This document shows, piece by piece, positions 1 to 9,379 of a stretch of DNA of 60,429 nt. Location of the stretch: the NCBI GenBank assembly GCA_937981955.1, contig CALJNA010000005.1, positions 1-60,429 on the forward strand, in the 5' to 3' direction. The translations under genes were made by a program, and so were the position numbers. Under the pieces are notes generated by a model. The model had not been told where the DNA came from, did not search any database, and was given only the letters and a program-made list of their open reading frames with translations. Source of the DNA: an uncultured Granulosicoccaceae bacterium. GTDB taxonomy: Bacteria > Pseudomonadota > Gammaproteobacteria > Granulosicoccales > Granulosicoccaceae. The stretch's first letter is position 1. Every line of letters begins with the position of its first letter.

Positions 1-24
1 TCTTCAAACTATGACGCGCACTAG
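1..24 (+). CDS. 3' tail of an upstream gene (partial)
   Basis: Frame 1 is open from the window edge to a TAG at 22-24 and would encode the last seven residues of a protein (ending YDAH). A ribosome-binding site and the next gene follow directly. In other marine bacteria a BCCT-type transporter gene is often found next to tmm, so this could be the end of such a transporter, but seven residues cannot show it. Frame 2 is also open to 33, so even the frame is uncertain. Confidence 0.3.
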   Translation, partial: SSNYDAH

Positions 25-46
25 GCGCTACTAAAGGAGATATATT

Positions 47-229
47 ATGGGTGCCCCATTTGATACAGGTACGTGGGAAGGCGTGACAGAAACTTACTAT
101 AACGCTGTTGGTACCGAAGCTATCTGGTTGTTCGCATCAATAGCGCTGTGTGTTATCGCGCTGGTTGGTGGTGCGATTCACGAATCAAGAGCCTACAAAG
201 GTGCTGAGGATCGGCACAGGGATATTTAA
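47..229 (+). CDS. Small single-helix membrane protein next to tmm
   Basis: This 60-residue protein starts at an ATG preceded by a strong AAAGGAG site eight bases upstream, so the start is secure. One hydrophobic helix spans about residues 26-43 (IWLFASIALCVIALVGG), with a soluble N-terminal part of about 25 residues and a charged C-terminal tail. It is probably co-transcribed with whatever gene ends at about position 24, and is followed by a strong terminator. It converges on tmm. I do not recognise a named family. A small subunit or accessory peptide of an upstream transporter (possibly for quaternary or tertiary amines) is a guess from context only. Confidence 0.7.
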   Translation: MGAPFDTGTWEGVTETYYNAVGTEAIWLFASIALCVIALVGGAIHESRAYKGAEDRHRDI

Positions 230-254
230 CGGCTGGCTTGTTTATGACTGCGTT

Positions 255-286
255 CACTGCCGGCTCATGCCGGCAGTGTTCGTTTT
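255..286 (+). terminator. Rho-independent terminator
   Basis: A perfect 10-bp stem (CACTGCCGGC paired with GCCGGCAGTG, loop TCAT) is followed by TTCGTTTT. It lies 25 bases after the stop of the small membrane protein, in the convergent gap before tmm. The T-rich tract is on the plus strand, so it ends plus-strand transcription. Confidence 0.85.
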
Positions 287-350
287 AAAGATGTTGAATT
301 AATAAGTGTGTTTTTTAGAGTGTTTTCGTAGAGCGTTTGAGCAATCAGGC

Positions 351-1739
351 TTAGTTTTTCATATAAGAGTCAAACGAATCATCCAACGCATCTACCCACT
401 TAGTGTGATGGACGGGTGCCATTGAACCAGTAATGGCTGATTTATAAGCGTTGTCGCGAAAAGTCATGATGTTTTCCTTCTTGTGTTTTTTCCACTGAAA
501 GAATGCTTCATTAGCACCATCGACATTAAAGCTTGGGTAGTCTGTTAGTTCGATTAACTCTTTCACATAATCACCCTGATATCGAATGCAGCTATAGTCA
601 TCTTCCAGCGCATCTTCGCGCGCAACGCGATCTTCAACATCGGCCAGCATGGCTTTTTTATCTGGTGTGCTTATCTCACCCAGAATGACATCACGAACAA
701 ACCATGCTTGCGCATCGAACATGTTGAACGTATACCACTGGTCTTGCATGCCAAGATAATGTAATTGCGGGTTGTCGGCCCAAGTTACACCCTTGTACAG
801 GTTGGCTGTCGCGAGTCGATTTGCGGTTTTGAGTTTTAGATCGTCTGCCATAAACGGGAAGTGATGAACGTAGCCCGTACACAGAATAATGGCGTCTATT
901 TCTTCGGATGTACCATCTTTATAATGCGCAGTGTTTCCGTCTACTTTGGTTAACAATGGCACTTCTTTCCAGTTATCCGGCCAGTCATAGCCAATGGCTG
1001 CGGTTCTGTGACTGACGGTCACTGATTTACAGCCGTACTTCCAGCACTGAGAACCAATATCTTCAGCCGAATAGCTGGTTCCAATAATCAATAGCCGTTT
1101 GTCTTTGAATTCAACAGCATCACGAAAATCGTGGGCGTGGAGAATGCGGCCGTTGAAGTTATCAAAGCCTTCAAATGTCGGTACGTTTGGTGTAGAGAAA
1201 TGTCCACTTGCACAAACGACGTGATCGAATGCCTCAGTCTTGCTTTCGCCTTTAACAAGATCTTCAGTCGTAACTTGGAACTGTTTACTTGACGCATCGA
1301 ATTCAACGTGCCTGACGGGCGTTCTGAATTTAATCCATTTGCGTACGTCCGCCTTCTCAACACGTCCCTGGATATAATCAAATAGAACCGAGCGAGGAGG
1401 GTACGACGCAATCTGCTTACCAAAATGTTCTTCAAAACTGTAGTCGGCGAATTCCAGCCCTTCTTTCGGGCCGTTTGACCACAAGTATCGATACATGCTG
1501 TTATGGACGGGTTCACCGTATTCATCCAAACCGGTTCGCCAGTTGTAATTCCACAGTCCGCCCCAGTTATCCTGCTTTTCAAAGCAGACGATGTCCGGAA
1601 TGTCTACGCCTTTGGAGGCGGCAGACTGAAACGCACGAAGTTGCGCGAGGCCGGAGGGTCCAGCTCCAATGACTGCGACTCTTTGTTTGTTGTTGCCCAA
1701 TGTTTTACTCCTTAGTGAATCCAGAACTGAAAACGACAT
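351..1739 (-). CDS. tmm: Trimethylamine monooxygenase (flavin-containing monooxygenase)
   Basis: This 462-residue protein would oxidise trimethylamine to trimethylamine N-oxide using NADPH, FAD and O2, in the cytoplasm. The FAD-binding GAGPSG motif is at about residues 26-31. The FMO fingerprint region ([11 protein letters not shown]) is near residue 195, and the NADPH-binding GTSYSAED follows at about 220. Several blocks are near-identical to the Methylophaga and roseobacter Tmm sequences as I remember them ([36 protein letters not shown] near the C terminus), and these separate Tmm from generic FMOs. The length fits the family, with an extra N-terminal stretch of about 15 residues. No tdm or gmaS is visible within the window. 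The gene is monocistronic here and divergent from the pseudouridine synthase. Confidence 0.93.
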   Translation of the reverse strand: MSFSVLDSLRSKTLGNNKQRVAVIGAGPSGLAQLRAFQSAASKGVDIPDIVCFEKQDNWGGLWNYNWRTGLDEYGEPVHNSMYRYLWSNGPKEGLEFADYSFEEHFGKQIASYPPRSVLFDYIQGRVEKADVRKWIKFRTPVRHVEFDASSKQFQVTTEDLVKGESKTEAFDHVVCASGHFSTPNVPTFEGFDNFNGRILHAHDFRDAVEFKDKRLLIIGTSYSAEDIGSQCWKYGCKSVTVSHRTAAIGYDWPDNWKEVPLLTKVDGNTAHYKDGTSEEIDAIILCTGYVHHFPFMADDLKLKTANRLATANLYKGVTWADNPQLHYLGMQDQWYTFNMFDAQAWFVRDVILGEISTPDKKAMLADVEDRVAREDALEDDYSCIRYQGDYVKELIELTDYPSFNVDGANEAFFQWKKHKKENIMTFRDNAYKSAITGSMAPVHHTKWVDALDDSFDSYMKN

Positions 1740-1888
1740 TTCTGATCATAAACAGCTGCTTAACATACACGCAAGCACTAATATAAAATTGGCTCAAGGT
1801 GGTCTGTATTTGGTGTACTCTGTCCTGGTTGATCTCGCCCCTGAATTATTCTTTCCATCTGAAACACGCGTTTTGCAAGAGCCAGCCC

Positions 1889-2743
1889 ATGAACACTGAC
1901 GAATCAGCATTGACCGTGACTGAAATTGAAGTCGAGATTACTGCCTGGGGAAGTGCGCTATCGCAGCTCGTAGCCGGAAGTGGCCTGTCGGAGCCTGTTC
2001 TGATTGATGCCGCTAGAAAAGGAGCGGTGTGGTTGAAGCCTGTTAAAGCCCATAAATTGCGTCGTATAAGGCAGCTGGAAGACAATGTCTCGGTGGGTGA
2101 TACGCTGTATCTGAACTTCAACGCCAGCGTGTTGGCGCAAACACCATTGGTACCAAGACTGATTTCAGATGAAGTTAACTACAGCATCTGGTGCAAGCCT
2201 GCCGGCATGCTAAGCCAGGGTAGTAAATGGAGCGACCATTGCACCATCACCGAAACAGTGGCCATTCAACATGGCAAACCGGCCTATCTGGTGCATCGTC
2301 TGGATAAAGCTGCCAGCGGTTTAATCGTCATTGCGCACACCCGAAATGCGCTGAAAAAGCTAACCGCCTTATTTGCTGGCCGTCAGGTCGAAAAGCAGTA
2401 TCGTGTGCAAGTGCATGGTCAAATGAGTGCATCTTTGCCAATCAGGATTGATGCCGATGTGCAAGGTAAGAATGCGATTAGCAATGTGCTCGAAATCCAG
2501 TACAACAAAAAATCGAACACATCAAATTTAAAGGTGGCTATTGAAACCGGACGCAAGCATCAAATCCGTGAACATCTTAACGGCGCCGGATTTCCAGTGG
2601 TCGGTGATCGATTGTTCGATAAAGAGCGCGAGCATGAGCACGATTTACGTTTAGCAGCGACTTGTTTGGTGTTTCAATGTCCGTTCACTGAAAAAACTAA
2701 AAAGTTCGAATTGAGTGAAGATGAGCTGGACTGGTTGAACTGA
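1889..2743 (+). CDS. RluA-family RNA pseudouridine synthase
   Basis: This protein would isomerise uridine to pseudouridine in rRNA or tRNA. The catalytic motif HRLDKAASGL carries the active-site Asp, and the later ETGRKHQIREHL block matches the conserved TGRTHQIRxH segment of the RluA family. The reading frame is open further upstream to 1799, but the ATG at 1889 is preceded by an AAGAG site and begins the soluble protein, so I chose it (284 residues). The N-terminal ~80 residues look like a degenerate S4-like module, but I am not certain. The target base cannot be inferred. It stands alone between divergent tmm and convergent aceA. Confidence 0.85.
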   Translation: MNTDESALTVTEIEVEITAWGSALSQLVAGSGLSEPVLIDAARKGAVWLKPVKAHKLRRIRQLEDNVSVGDTLYLNFNASVLAQTPLVPRLISDEVNYSIWCKPAGMLSQGSKWSDHCTITETVAIQHGKPAYLVHRLDKAASGLIVIAHTRNALKKLTALFAGRQVEKQYRVQVHGQMSASLPIRIDADVQGKNAISNVLEIQYNKKSNTSNLKVAIETGRKHQIREHLNGAGFPVVGDRLFDKEREHEHDLRLAATCLVFQCPFTEKTKKFELSEDELDWLN

Positions 2744-2775
2744 GCGGGAATAGAGCTGTATAACCGCTTTATGAT

Positions 2776-2810
2776 AAAAAAGACGCCCGGAGCGAAGGAC
2801 TGCCCCGGGC
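2776..2810 (-). terminator. Rho-independent terminator of aceA
   Basis: Read on the minus strand, a 9-bp G+C-rich stem (GCCCGGGGC with GCTCCGGGC, one G-U pair, 8-base loop) is followed by GTCTTTTTT. It lies about 55 bases beyond the isocitrate lyase stop. Confidence 0.88.
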
Positions 2811-2865
2811 AACGGCTACTACAGAAAAAGTACTACAAATTACTTATATGTCCGACTAATCGCTC

Positions 2866-4467
2866 TTAGCCAAATTGGTTCATGGTGTTATCTTCACCAG
2901 AAGCTTTCAGTGCCTGTCCACCAGAGAAATATTCCTTGTGGTCATCACCAATGTTTGAACCTGCCATGTCCTGATGCTTGACGCACGCTAATCCTGATCT
3001 GATTTCAGCGCGCTGCACATCCTTAACGTAGGCAAGCATGCCTTTTTCACCAAAATAGTCCTGAGCCAGCGTGTCAGTTGACAGGGCAGCGGTGTGATAA
3101 GTTGGCAGTGTTATCAAGTGATGGAAAACGCCAGCACCTTTTGCAGCATCACGCTGGAAAGCCTGAATTTTGGCATCTGCCTCTGCAGAAAGTTCAGTTT
3201 CGTCATACTCAATACTCATCAGGTTGTCACGGTCGTATGCTGAAACGTCTTTGCCTTCATCAGACCAGGAATCGAACACCTGCTGTCGGAAGTTCAACGT
3301 CCAGTTGAAAGACGGGCTATTGTTGTAAACCAGCTTCGCGTTTGGAACGACGGCTTTAATACGATCTACCATTGACGCAATCTGACCAACATGTGGCTTT
3401 TCTGTTTCAATCCAAAGCAAGTCAGCACCGTTTTGCAATGACGTGATGCAGTCCAGAACAACGCGATCTTCACCAGTGTCTTTTCTAAACTGAACCAGGC
3501 CGTTTGGCAGTCGTGCTGCTTTGATTAGCTTATCGCCCTGACGAATAGCCATATCACCGGTACCAACATCGTCCAGAGACTTGATCTCTTCGCCGTCGAT
3601 GAATGAAATGTATTGGTCGGCCAAATCACCAGGCTCTGCAGAAACCGGAATTTTCTGTGTTAAGCCGGCACCCAGTGAATCGGTACGACAAACGATAACG
3701 CCATCTTCAACACCCATTTCAAGGAAAGCGTAACGCAGCGCATTGATCTTGGCTTGAAACTCTCCGTGAGGAACGGTGACCTTGCCGTCCTGATGACCAC
3801 ATTGCTTGACATCAGATACCTGATTTTCAATTTGTAGTGCGCACGCGCCGGCCTCGATCATTTTCTTCGCCAGCAGATAAGTTGCTTCTTCGTTTCCGAA
3901 TCCAGCGTCAATATCAGCAATGATGGGCACAACATGAGTTTGAAAGTTGTTGATACTGTCAAGCGCGGCTTTTTCACGGATTTCGTTGCCTTCCGCTCGT
4001 GCTTCGTCCAGCTCGGTAAACAGGTGCCGAAGCTCACGGGCATCGGCCTGTTTCAGGAACGTGTAGATTTCAGCGATAAGATCAGGTACCGACGTTTTTT
4101 CATGGATAGATTGATCAGGCAAAGGACCGAATTCTGATCGAAGCGCAGCGATCATCCAGCCGGACAGGTACAAGTAACGACCTTTTGTATCACCGCCAAA
4201 ATGCTTTTTGATCGAGATCATCTTCTGCTGAGCGATGAATCCGTGCCAAACGCCAAGAGACTGTGTGTACTTCTCGGGATCGGCGTCGTATGCTGCCATG
4301 TCTTCGCGCATGATGCGCGCATTGTATTTGGCGATATCCAGACCAGTTTTAAACCGGTTCTGCAAGCTCATGCGAGTGACGTGCTCCGCATCGATCTCAC
4401 CCCAGTGAGAGCCATTGGCGCTAATCGCGTCCTGATTTTGCTTTAAGAGTTGTTTGTAATCAGTCAT
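2866..4467 (-). CDS. aceA: Isocitrate lyase (long form)
   Basis: This enzyme cleaves isocitrate to glyoxylate and succinate, the first step of the glyoxylate bypass needed for growth on acetate and other C2 units. At 533 residues it belongs to the long subfamily typical of Pseudomonas (about 531 residues) rather than the E. coli form (434). The catalytic loop is present as KQCGHQDGKVTVPH, with the active-site Cys, and the substrate-binding blocks CRTDSLGAGLT, WIETEKPHV and NNSPSFNWTLNF are intact. It ends in NTMNQFG, close to the Pseudomonas C terminus. It is divergent from a RamB/ScfR-type regulator, and the 163-bp gap holds two inverted repeats, so control by that regulator is likely. Malate synthase is not in the window. 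Confidence 0.96.
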   Translation of the reverse strand: MTDYKQLLKQNQDAISANGSHWGEIDAEHVTRMSLQNRFKTGLDIAKYNARIMREDMAAYDADPEKYTQSLGVWHGFIAQQKMISIKKHFGGDTKGRYLYLSGWMIAALRSEFGPLPDQSIHEKTSVPDLIAEIYTFLKQADARELRHLFTELDEARAEGNEIREKAALDSINNFQTHVVPIIADIDAGFGNEEATYLLAKKMIEAGACALQIENQVSDVKQCGHQDGKVTVPHGEFQAKINALRYAFLEMGVEDGVIVCRTDSLGAGLTQKIPVSAEPGDLADQYISFIDGEEIKSLDDVGTGDMAIRQGDKLIKAARLPNGLVQFRKDTGEDRVVLDCITSLQNGADLLWIETEKPHVGQIASMVDRIKAVVPNAKLVYNNSPSFNWTLNFRQQVFDSWSDEGKDVSAYDRDNLMSIEYDETELSAEADAKIQAFQRDAAKGAGVFHHLITLPTYHTAALSTDTLAQDYFGEKGMLAYVKDVQRAEIRSGLACVKHQDMAGSNIGDDHKEYFSGGQALKASGEDNTMNQFG

Positions 4468-4591
4468 TTCTATCTGCCGTTTTGGTTAAAAATGGTTGCT
4501 GCTTGTCGGTGTGGCTCAATTCTCATGCGAAAAACGGAATATCTGGCACCCCGGTACAGGTTGTCGGGCAGTGTAAAGATATCTATACTAA

Positions 4592-4621
4592 AATTGCACA
4601 ATTAAAATTTCACAGTGTGAA
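4592..4621. promoter_or_regulatory. Two inverted repeats between aceA and its divergent regulator
   Basis: AATTG-CA-CAATT at 4592-4603 and TTCACA-G-TGTGAA at 4609-4621 are both perfect inverted repeats, 5 bp apart in an A+T-rich segment. The second ends 9 bp before the regulator's ATG, where no Shine-Dalgarno sequence is visible. An operator for autoregulation, and perhaps for control of aceA, is inferred from position and symmetry. Known RamB sites in actinobacteria have a different sequence, so no motif match is claimed. Confidence 0.5.
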
Positions 4622-4630
4622 TTTTACAAA

Positions 4631-6142
4631 ATGAAGAAGTCAAATTTGATCAGAAACGCCCATTTTCTGGGCACGAAAGTCCGAAATTTGCGTAAACGCA
4701 ATAACTTGACGATGGAGGATTTATCGTCGAGGTGCATGAAAATCGACGTCGAATCATCTCCGTCTGTGTCGTATATCTCAATGATTGAGCGGGGTAAACG
4801 TTATCCCAGTGAGAGTATGCTCGCAGTCATTGCGCAGGTTTTTGAAAAAGATGTGCAATGGTTCCTGAATGATGTGCCCGAGGGCGATGAGGTGATACCG
4901 GACAAAGGTCGCTCTGGTGGTATTCGTGGCATAGCCCTGGAACCGAGCTTTCTGTTTTCCGAGGACATTTTGCAAATAGCGATTCCTGAAATGTTGTCGC
5001 AAACAGGTGTATCCGGCAGACAGTTTGCGCAGCTGCTTATTCGGGCCCATCAGGAAAACAATCAAAACCATTTCCCCGAGCTTGAACGTGCCGCTGAAGA
5101 TGTAGGCAAGAAACAAATGCCAATCAGACTCGACGACTTGTTCAGTATTTGCAAACAGCTTGGCATGAGCGTCAAGTACTTTAAAAAATTGTCTGCAACG
5201 GAAGAACGTGAACTGGGCGTGCGAGCGGGAACCTTCGTGCGATCGTTTTTTAAAACGCCTGGCACCGTCATGCTGAATAAAATGTTGGAGCAGCAGCCGG
5301 CCAGATTAAAATACGATCTTGCAGTACACATAGCTCACATGGTGTTGCATAACGGCGATGGTATCAAGAATCCGATGACCGCCGACAGGCGAAGTCGTTC
5401 TGCGGGTAGGGCTGATGCGCTTGATGTGAGCCAATCCAATGCACTTGAAGCACAAGACATCGTTCATGCCTGGCGAGACTTTGAGTGCAGTTTCTTTGCA
5501 GGTGCACTGCTTTGTCCGAAAGTGCCGTTTCGCAGGCTGCTTGAACAGAATGCGCATGAAATCAGTGTTGGTGGATTGATCGACGTTTCACGTTCGGTAG
5601 CTATGAGACGCATGACAGCCGTATCCAATTACCCTTACTGGCATTACTTCGATGCGTATGCAGCAGGTAAACTCAATGCTGTTTATCGTGGTAATGGAAT
5701 ACCGTTGCCATGGGGCAACATGCGACAAGTTTCAGATCCATGTAATCACTGGGCAGTGTTCCGAATGTTATCGAGTGATATCAGCGAATCATCTGCGCAA
5801 ATCTCGTTAATGAAAGTCGGTGATGCCACGCGAATCTACTGTTGTGAGTCGGTTAACGTTCACGACATTGCCGGTAATGCAGAAGTGCTGTGCGCTGGTA
5901 TAGATATTAATCCGGCTCTGGATGCGCAAGGTAAAAATGCTGCAGACATTGCAGCAGCACTAATGGATGTCTGTGTAAAGCAAGGTGGTAATGCTGAGAT
6001 TCCCGGAACAATAAAAAAAGACCTGTCTAGTGTAGCGCGTATTCTGAACATAGCCTGGTTACAGCGAGGGATTGAAAAAGAGGCTCGAGTTATCTGTCCC
6101 CGTCGAGGAGCTTGCCCCAGACAGCCATGCTGTCAGCAGTAA
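4631..6142 (+). CDS. RamB/ScfR-type transcriptional regulator (XRE HTH + IrrE-like + DUF2083)
   Basis: This 503-residue protein has an XRE helix-turn-helix at about residues 12-70 (VRNLRKRNNLTMEDLS, then SYISMIERGKRYPS). An IrrE/ImmA-like domain follows, and the long C-terminal region ends in a Cys-rich stretch (CPRRGACPRQPC), as in short-chain-fatty-acid regulators (ScfR). The metallopeptidase HExxH signature is not present; the equivalent segment reads LAVHIAHMVLH, so it is unlikely to be a protease. Relatives such as RamB control glyoxylate-cycle and propionate genes in response to acyl-CoA status. Its divergent placement next to aceA supports regulation of isocitrate lyase. The start lacks a visible ribosome-binding site and may be leaderless. 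Confidence 0.8.
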   Translation: MKKSNLIRNAHFLGTKVRNLRKRNNLTMEDLSSRCMKIDVESSPSVSYISMIERGKRYPSESMLAVIAQVFEKDVQWFLNDVPEGDEVIPDKGRSGGIRGIALEPSFLFSEDILQIAIPEMLSQTGVSGRQFAQLLIRAHQENNQNHFPELERAAEDVGKKQMPIRLDDLFSICKQLGMSVKYFKKLSATEERELGVRAGTFVRSFFKTPGTVMLNKMLEQQPARLKYDLAVHIAHMVLHNGDGIKNPMTADRRSRSAGRADALDVSQSNALEAQDIVHAWRDFECSFFAGALLCPKVPFRRLLEQNAHEISVGGLIDVSRSVAMRRMTAVSNYPYWHYFDAYAAGKLNAVYRGNGIPLPWGNMRQVSDPCNHWAVFRMLSSDISESSAQISLMKVGDATRIYCCESVNVHDIAGNAEVLCAGIDINPALDAQGKNAADIAAALMDVCVKQGGNAEIPGTIKKDLSSVARILNIAWLQRGIEKEARVICPRRGACPRQPCCQQ

Positions 6143-6380
6143 TTCCCGACATTCCTTAACAGCGATCGATGCCCATTTAAAAGCGGGTGTCGGTCATCTA
6201 CACCTGTATCAGCCTCATACAATACCCTGACCATCGCTTGGCACATGCGAAAGTGTTAACTCCGTCACCCTGTAACATTGCGGGCACAGGGGTGTTGTGC
6301 CGATACCCTAAGCAACACAAAGGTGAAAAATGGCGATATCAAGCTGTCAGTGTTATTGGCTATCGTCTGAATGACTTTTC

Positions 6381-8525
6381 ATGAAACTATCAAAACACAA
6401 TGAGCGTGATGTTTCAGTCGTTTCGCTGGTAGGCAAACAGGTCTCCAGTTCGACTTATGACGAGGTCTTCCTGAATTGCACTGATGGTTACTGTGTGTTT
6501 GATGAGCACCAGAACCTGCAAGCATTTTCCTCAGATTTTCCATTACTCTATCCAACGATTCGAGACAAGATTGAAATCGGCATGTCCTATGCCGATTACA
6601 TGCGCGTGTTTTTTCAACACAGCGCTGTTCGTAACATGGGTTCTTTCGATACGGAAGATGAATGGGTTGAGCAAGCCTTAACGATTTTTGAACAGAAAAC
6701 CGCGCAGCACTCCCATCATTTGCACGATGGTCGCTGGATGCAAATAAACATGAGTAATACCAGTACCGGTCAATGGCTGTTTATTGCTATGGATATTACA
6801 CAGTGGAGGCAAAGTCAGCGAGCGTTAAAGCAGAACCATGAACGCTATCGTTCATTCGCTCATTTGGCAATGGACTGGTTTTGGGAGTTGGACGAAGAAT
6901 TAAAGTATGTTTATCACTCTGATCATAAGTTGTCGTTGACCGGTCTTGATGCCAATGAACTGATTGGGATGAGTCGTATAGACTCTGTGCAGGAAAAAGC
7001 AATGCCATCAGAAGAGCTGGATGAACACAATCTGGCATTGCGTGAACATCGCCCGTTCGATCTGGTTTTAGCATGGCGTGAACCCGACGGAAGCATTCGA
7101 CATGTCAATATAGTCGGTAAGCCGGAATTTGATCAGGATGGCAGGTTTACCGGTTATATGGGCTGTGGCCGGGAAGTCACGAAAGAAATACTGTTGCAAT
7201 CGCGTTTAAATCACATTGCGGAGCATGATGACCTGACCGGATTGGTTAATCGCCGTGCCTTCGAAAACGTGCTAAATGAAAGGCTGCGCGAATCAGCCAA
7301 ACTGGAGAACGTTGCAACGCTGTGTTTTATCGATCTTGATCGGTTCAAACTCGTTAATGATGGTGGCGGACATGATGCCGGAGATCAGCTGTTAAAGGAC
7401 ATAGCCGAATTATTTTGTAAAGAACTGGGTGAAAACGCTCTGGTTGCCAGGCTCGGTGGCGACGAATTTGGAGTGATTTTGCAAATGGGTATTAACGAAG
7501 CACTGGACCAGATTAATCGTTTGATAAGCCTTGTTAGCTCTACACCGTTTGACTGGAAACAGAGAAAGTACACTATAGGCGCAAGCGCAGGCCTTGCGGC
7601 TATAGATGGCCAGTGCAATGACATCTCAGAACTGATGTCCAACGCTGATACGGCGTGCTATATGGCAAAGAATGCTGGCAGAAATCAGGCCCAGATATAT
7701 GTATACGATGAATATTTTCAGGATCCGGTCAGCCTTGAGTTGAAGCAGGTAAATCTGCTCAATGATGCAATGGACAACAATGGTTTGATGTTGTACCTGC
7801 AACCTATAAAGCCCATTCAGTATGAAACTTTGCACACACACTTTGAAGTGCTGCTTCGATTAAAGGGGCAAGACGGTCAGGTTAAATCTGCGGGTGAGTT
7901 CATCCCGGTTGCCGAAAAATATGACTTGATGCAACACCTGGATAAATGGGTATTGTTGGAAGCGCTGGATACTTTGTCAAGTATGAAGCAGATTGGCCTT
8001 GATGTATCTTTTTCAATCAACCTTTCTGGCAATACGCTGAGCAATAAGGAAAGCGTTAAAGTCTATCAATCCATTATAGAAGAATCGGATGTTTTGCCTG
8101 AGCTACTCACGTTTGAGGTGACTGAAACGGCTGCGATAAAAAACGTTGAGACGGCTAAAAAGTTTATCAAGCAATTGAAAGACTACGGTTGCAATTTTTC
8201 GCTCGACGATTTCGGAAGTGGGCTAAGCTCGTTTGGGTATCTGAAAAATCTGTCCGTCGATTTTCTGAAAATAGATGGAAGTTTTGTCAAGAACATTGCG
8301 AGTGACAATACTTGTCGTGCCATCGTTTCTGCATTCAATCAACTAAGTCACGAACTGGGCATGGAGACAGTCGCTGAGTTTGTAGAAGATGAAGAAACAG
8401 AAATGCTATTAAAAGAGCTCGGAATCGATCTGGCGCAAGGCTATGGTATCGGTGCTCCGCAACCAGCGGAAGAGTGGGTTAATTTTCTGTTGCAAAATCA
8501 GAGTAAATTATCCGAAGCAGGCTAA
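6381..8525 (+). CDS. PAS-PAS-GGDEF-EAL cyclic-di-GMP signalling protein
   Basis: This 714-residue protein has no membrane segments. Two PAS-like sensor domains (about 25-150 and 150-275; the second ends GYMGCGREVT) precede a GGDEF domain (275-445) and an EAL domain (450-710). The cyclase motif GGDEF is intact, but the usual inhibitory RxxD site just before it is replaced by GENA, so product inhibition is probably lost. In the EAL domain the signature reads EVLLR. The metal-ligand glutamate, NLSG, DDFGSG, the KIDGSF lysine and the later glutamate (VAEFVE) all remain, so phosphodiesterase activity is plausible. It could make or degrade cyclic-di-GMP depending on the PAS input, which cannot be inferred. 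It stands alone between the regulator and a DUF2786 gene. Confidence 0.92.
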   Translation: MKLSKHNERDVSVVSLVGKQVSSSTYDEVFLNCTDGYCVFDEHQNLQAFSSDFPLLYPTIRDKIEIGMSYADYMRVFFQHSAVRNMGSFDTEDEWVEQALTIFEQKTAQHSHHLHDGRWMQINMSNTSTGQWLFIAMDITQWRQSQRALKQNHERYRSFAHLAMDWFWELDEELKYVYHSDHKLSLTGLDANELIGMSRIDSVQEKAMPSEELDEHNLALREHRPFDLVLAWREPDGSIRHVNIVGKPEFDQDGRFTGYMGCGREVTKEILLQSRLNHIAEHDDLTGLVNRRAFENVLNERLRESAKLENVATLCFIDLDRFKLVNDGGGHDAGDQLLKDIAELFCKELGENALVARLGGDEFGVILQMGINEALDQINRLISLVSSTPFDWKQRKYTIGASAGLAAIDGQCNDISELMSNADTACYMAKNAGRNQAQIYVYDEYFQDPVSLELKQVNLLNDAMDNNGLMLYLQPIKPIQYETLHTHFEVLLRLKGQDGQVKSAGEFIPVAEKYDLMQHLDKWVLLEALDTLSSMKQIGLDVSFSINLSGNTLSNKESVKVYQSIIEESDVLPELLTFEVTETAAIKNVETAKKFIKQLKDYGCNFSLDDFGSGLSSFGYLKNLSVDFLKIDGSFVKNIASDNTCRAIVSAFNQLSHELGMETVAEFVEDEETEMLLKELGIDLAQGYGIGAPQPAEEWVNFLLQNQSKLSEAG

Positions 8526-8674
8526 TAAGCCGCTGTATTCTAATAGGGTTATCTCAGTGTTTTCATTCCAGACACCGTGATTCGTGCCTTTAAATGCTGC
8601 GAAAGCAGCGTCGAGTGCTGTAAACACCAGAATAGTCGCTATACAAAGTAGCCTGTGGTCACTACCATTATGCA

Positions 8675-9379
8675 ATGGATCGCGAAAAAATTATCAATAG
8701 AGTCCGAAAGCTCTACGCCATGAGCCAGGAGGCTGATTCGAGCCCGCACGAGGCAGAGATCGCCTTGCGACGTTGTCAGTCACTAATGGCAAAGTTTGGT
8801 GTCACCGTTAGCGAACTTGAAACGTCTGAATTCGGTTCGTCCTCCATTGGGCGCAGTTTTAGAAATGTACCCAGTTACGTAACGTTGCTCAGCTCCGCCG
8901 TTGCACTGTTACACGATTGTATATGCGTTGATTCGGGTGAGATAGAATTTCGTGGCTACAGCATTGATGCTGAGGTTGCCACCCTGACTTATCAGTACCT
9001 GGTGGCATCGATGGAGCGATCGCTGCAGTCTCGAAAAAAGCAAGGTTCTGTACTTCCGGGTCGCTCAGCAAGCTTTGACTATCGCGTCGGGTTCGGTGTA
9101 TCAGTACTTAACCGTTGCCGGGCCATTCACACCGAACGCTTGCAGGTGGAATCAGAAGCACGTCAATGCGCCAAAAACGATCCGAACTTTGGTTCGTCGC
9201 TTGTGGTTAGAAAGCGTGAATTGGTTGAGGAGAATTGCACAGATGATATTCAAGGTTCTCGTAAACGCACAGTACGGTTCAGAAGTGGTTCTGCCCATTC
9301 AGCTGGAGCTGCCGATGGCAGTGATGTATCCTTGGATAATCAGATTGCGAATGAGCGACATACAACGTTAACTGATTAA
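8675..9379 (+). CDS. DUF2786 domain protein
   Basis: The first ~50 residues match DUF2786 (IINRVRKLYAMSQ, then HEAEIALRRCQSLMAKFGV). The rest (to 234) corresponds to the uncharacterised region usually attached to it in proteobacteria. The C-terminal 40 residues are polar and probably disordered. No function is known. A start at 8675 gives the family N terminus directly. Its stop overlaps the stop of the convergent cupin gene by 3-4 bases, so the two transcripts collide. Confidence 0.75.
   Translation: MDREKIINRVRKLYAMSQEADSSPHEAEIALRRCQSLMAKFGVTVSELETSEFGSSSIGRSFRNVPSYVTLLSSAVALLHDCICVDSGEIEFRGYSIDAEVATLTYQYLVASMERSLQSRKKQGSVLPGRSASFDYRVGFGVSVLNRCRAIHTERLQVESEARQCAKNDPNFGSSLVVRKRELVEENCTDDIQGSRKRTVRFRSGSAHSAGAADGSDVSLDNQIANERHTTLTD

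Noticed and set aside
1088-1582. 164-residue minus-strand frame inside tmm
   Set aside because: It is a second frame on the same strand within a clearly coding gene, without domain features or a ribosome-binding site.
6187-6384. 65-residue open frame upstream of the GGDEF-EAL gene
   Set aside because: No ribosome-binding site, no protein-like pattern, and its end overlaps the start of the GGDEF-EAL gene. Treated as leader sequence.
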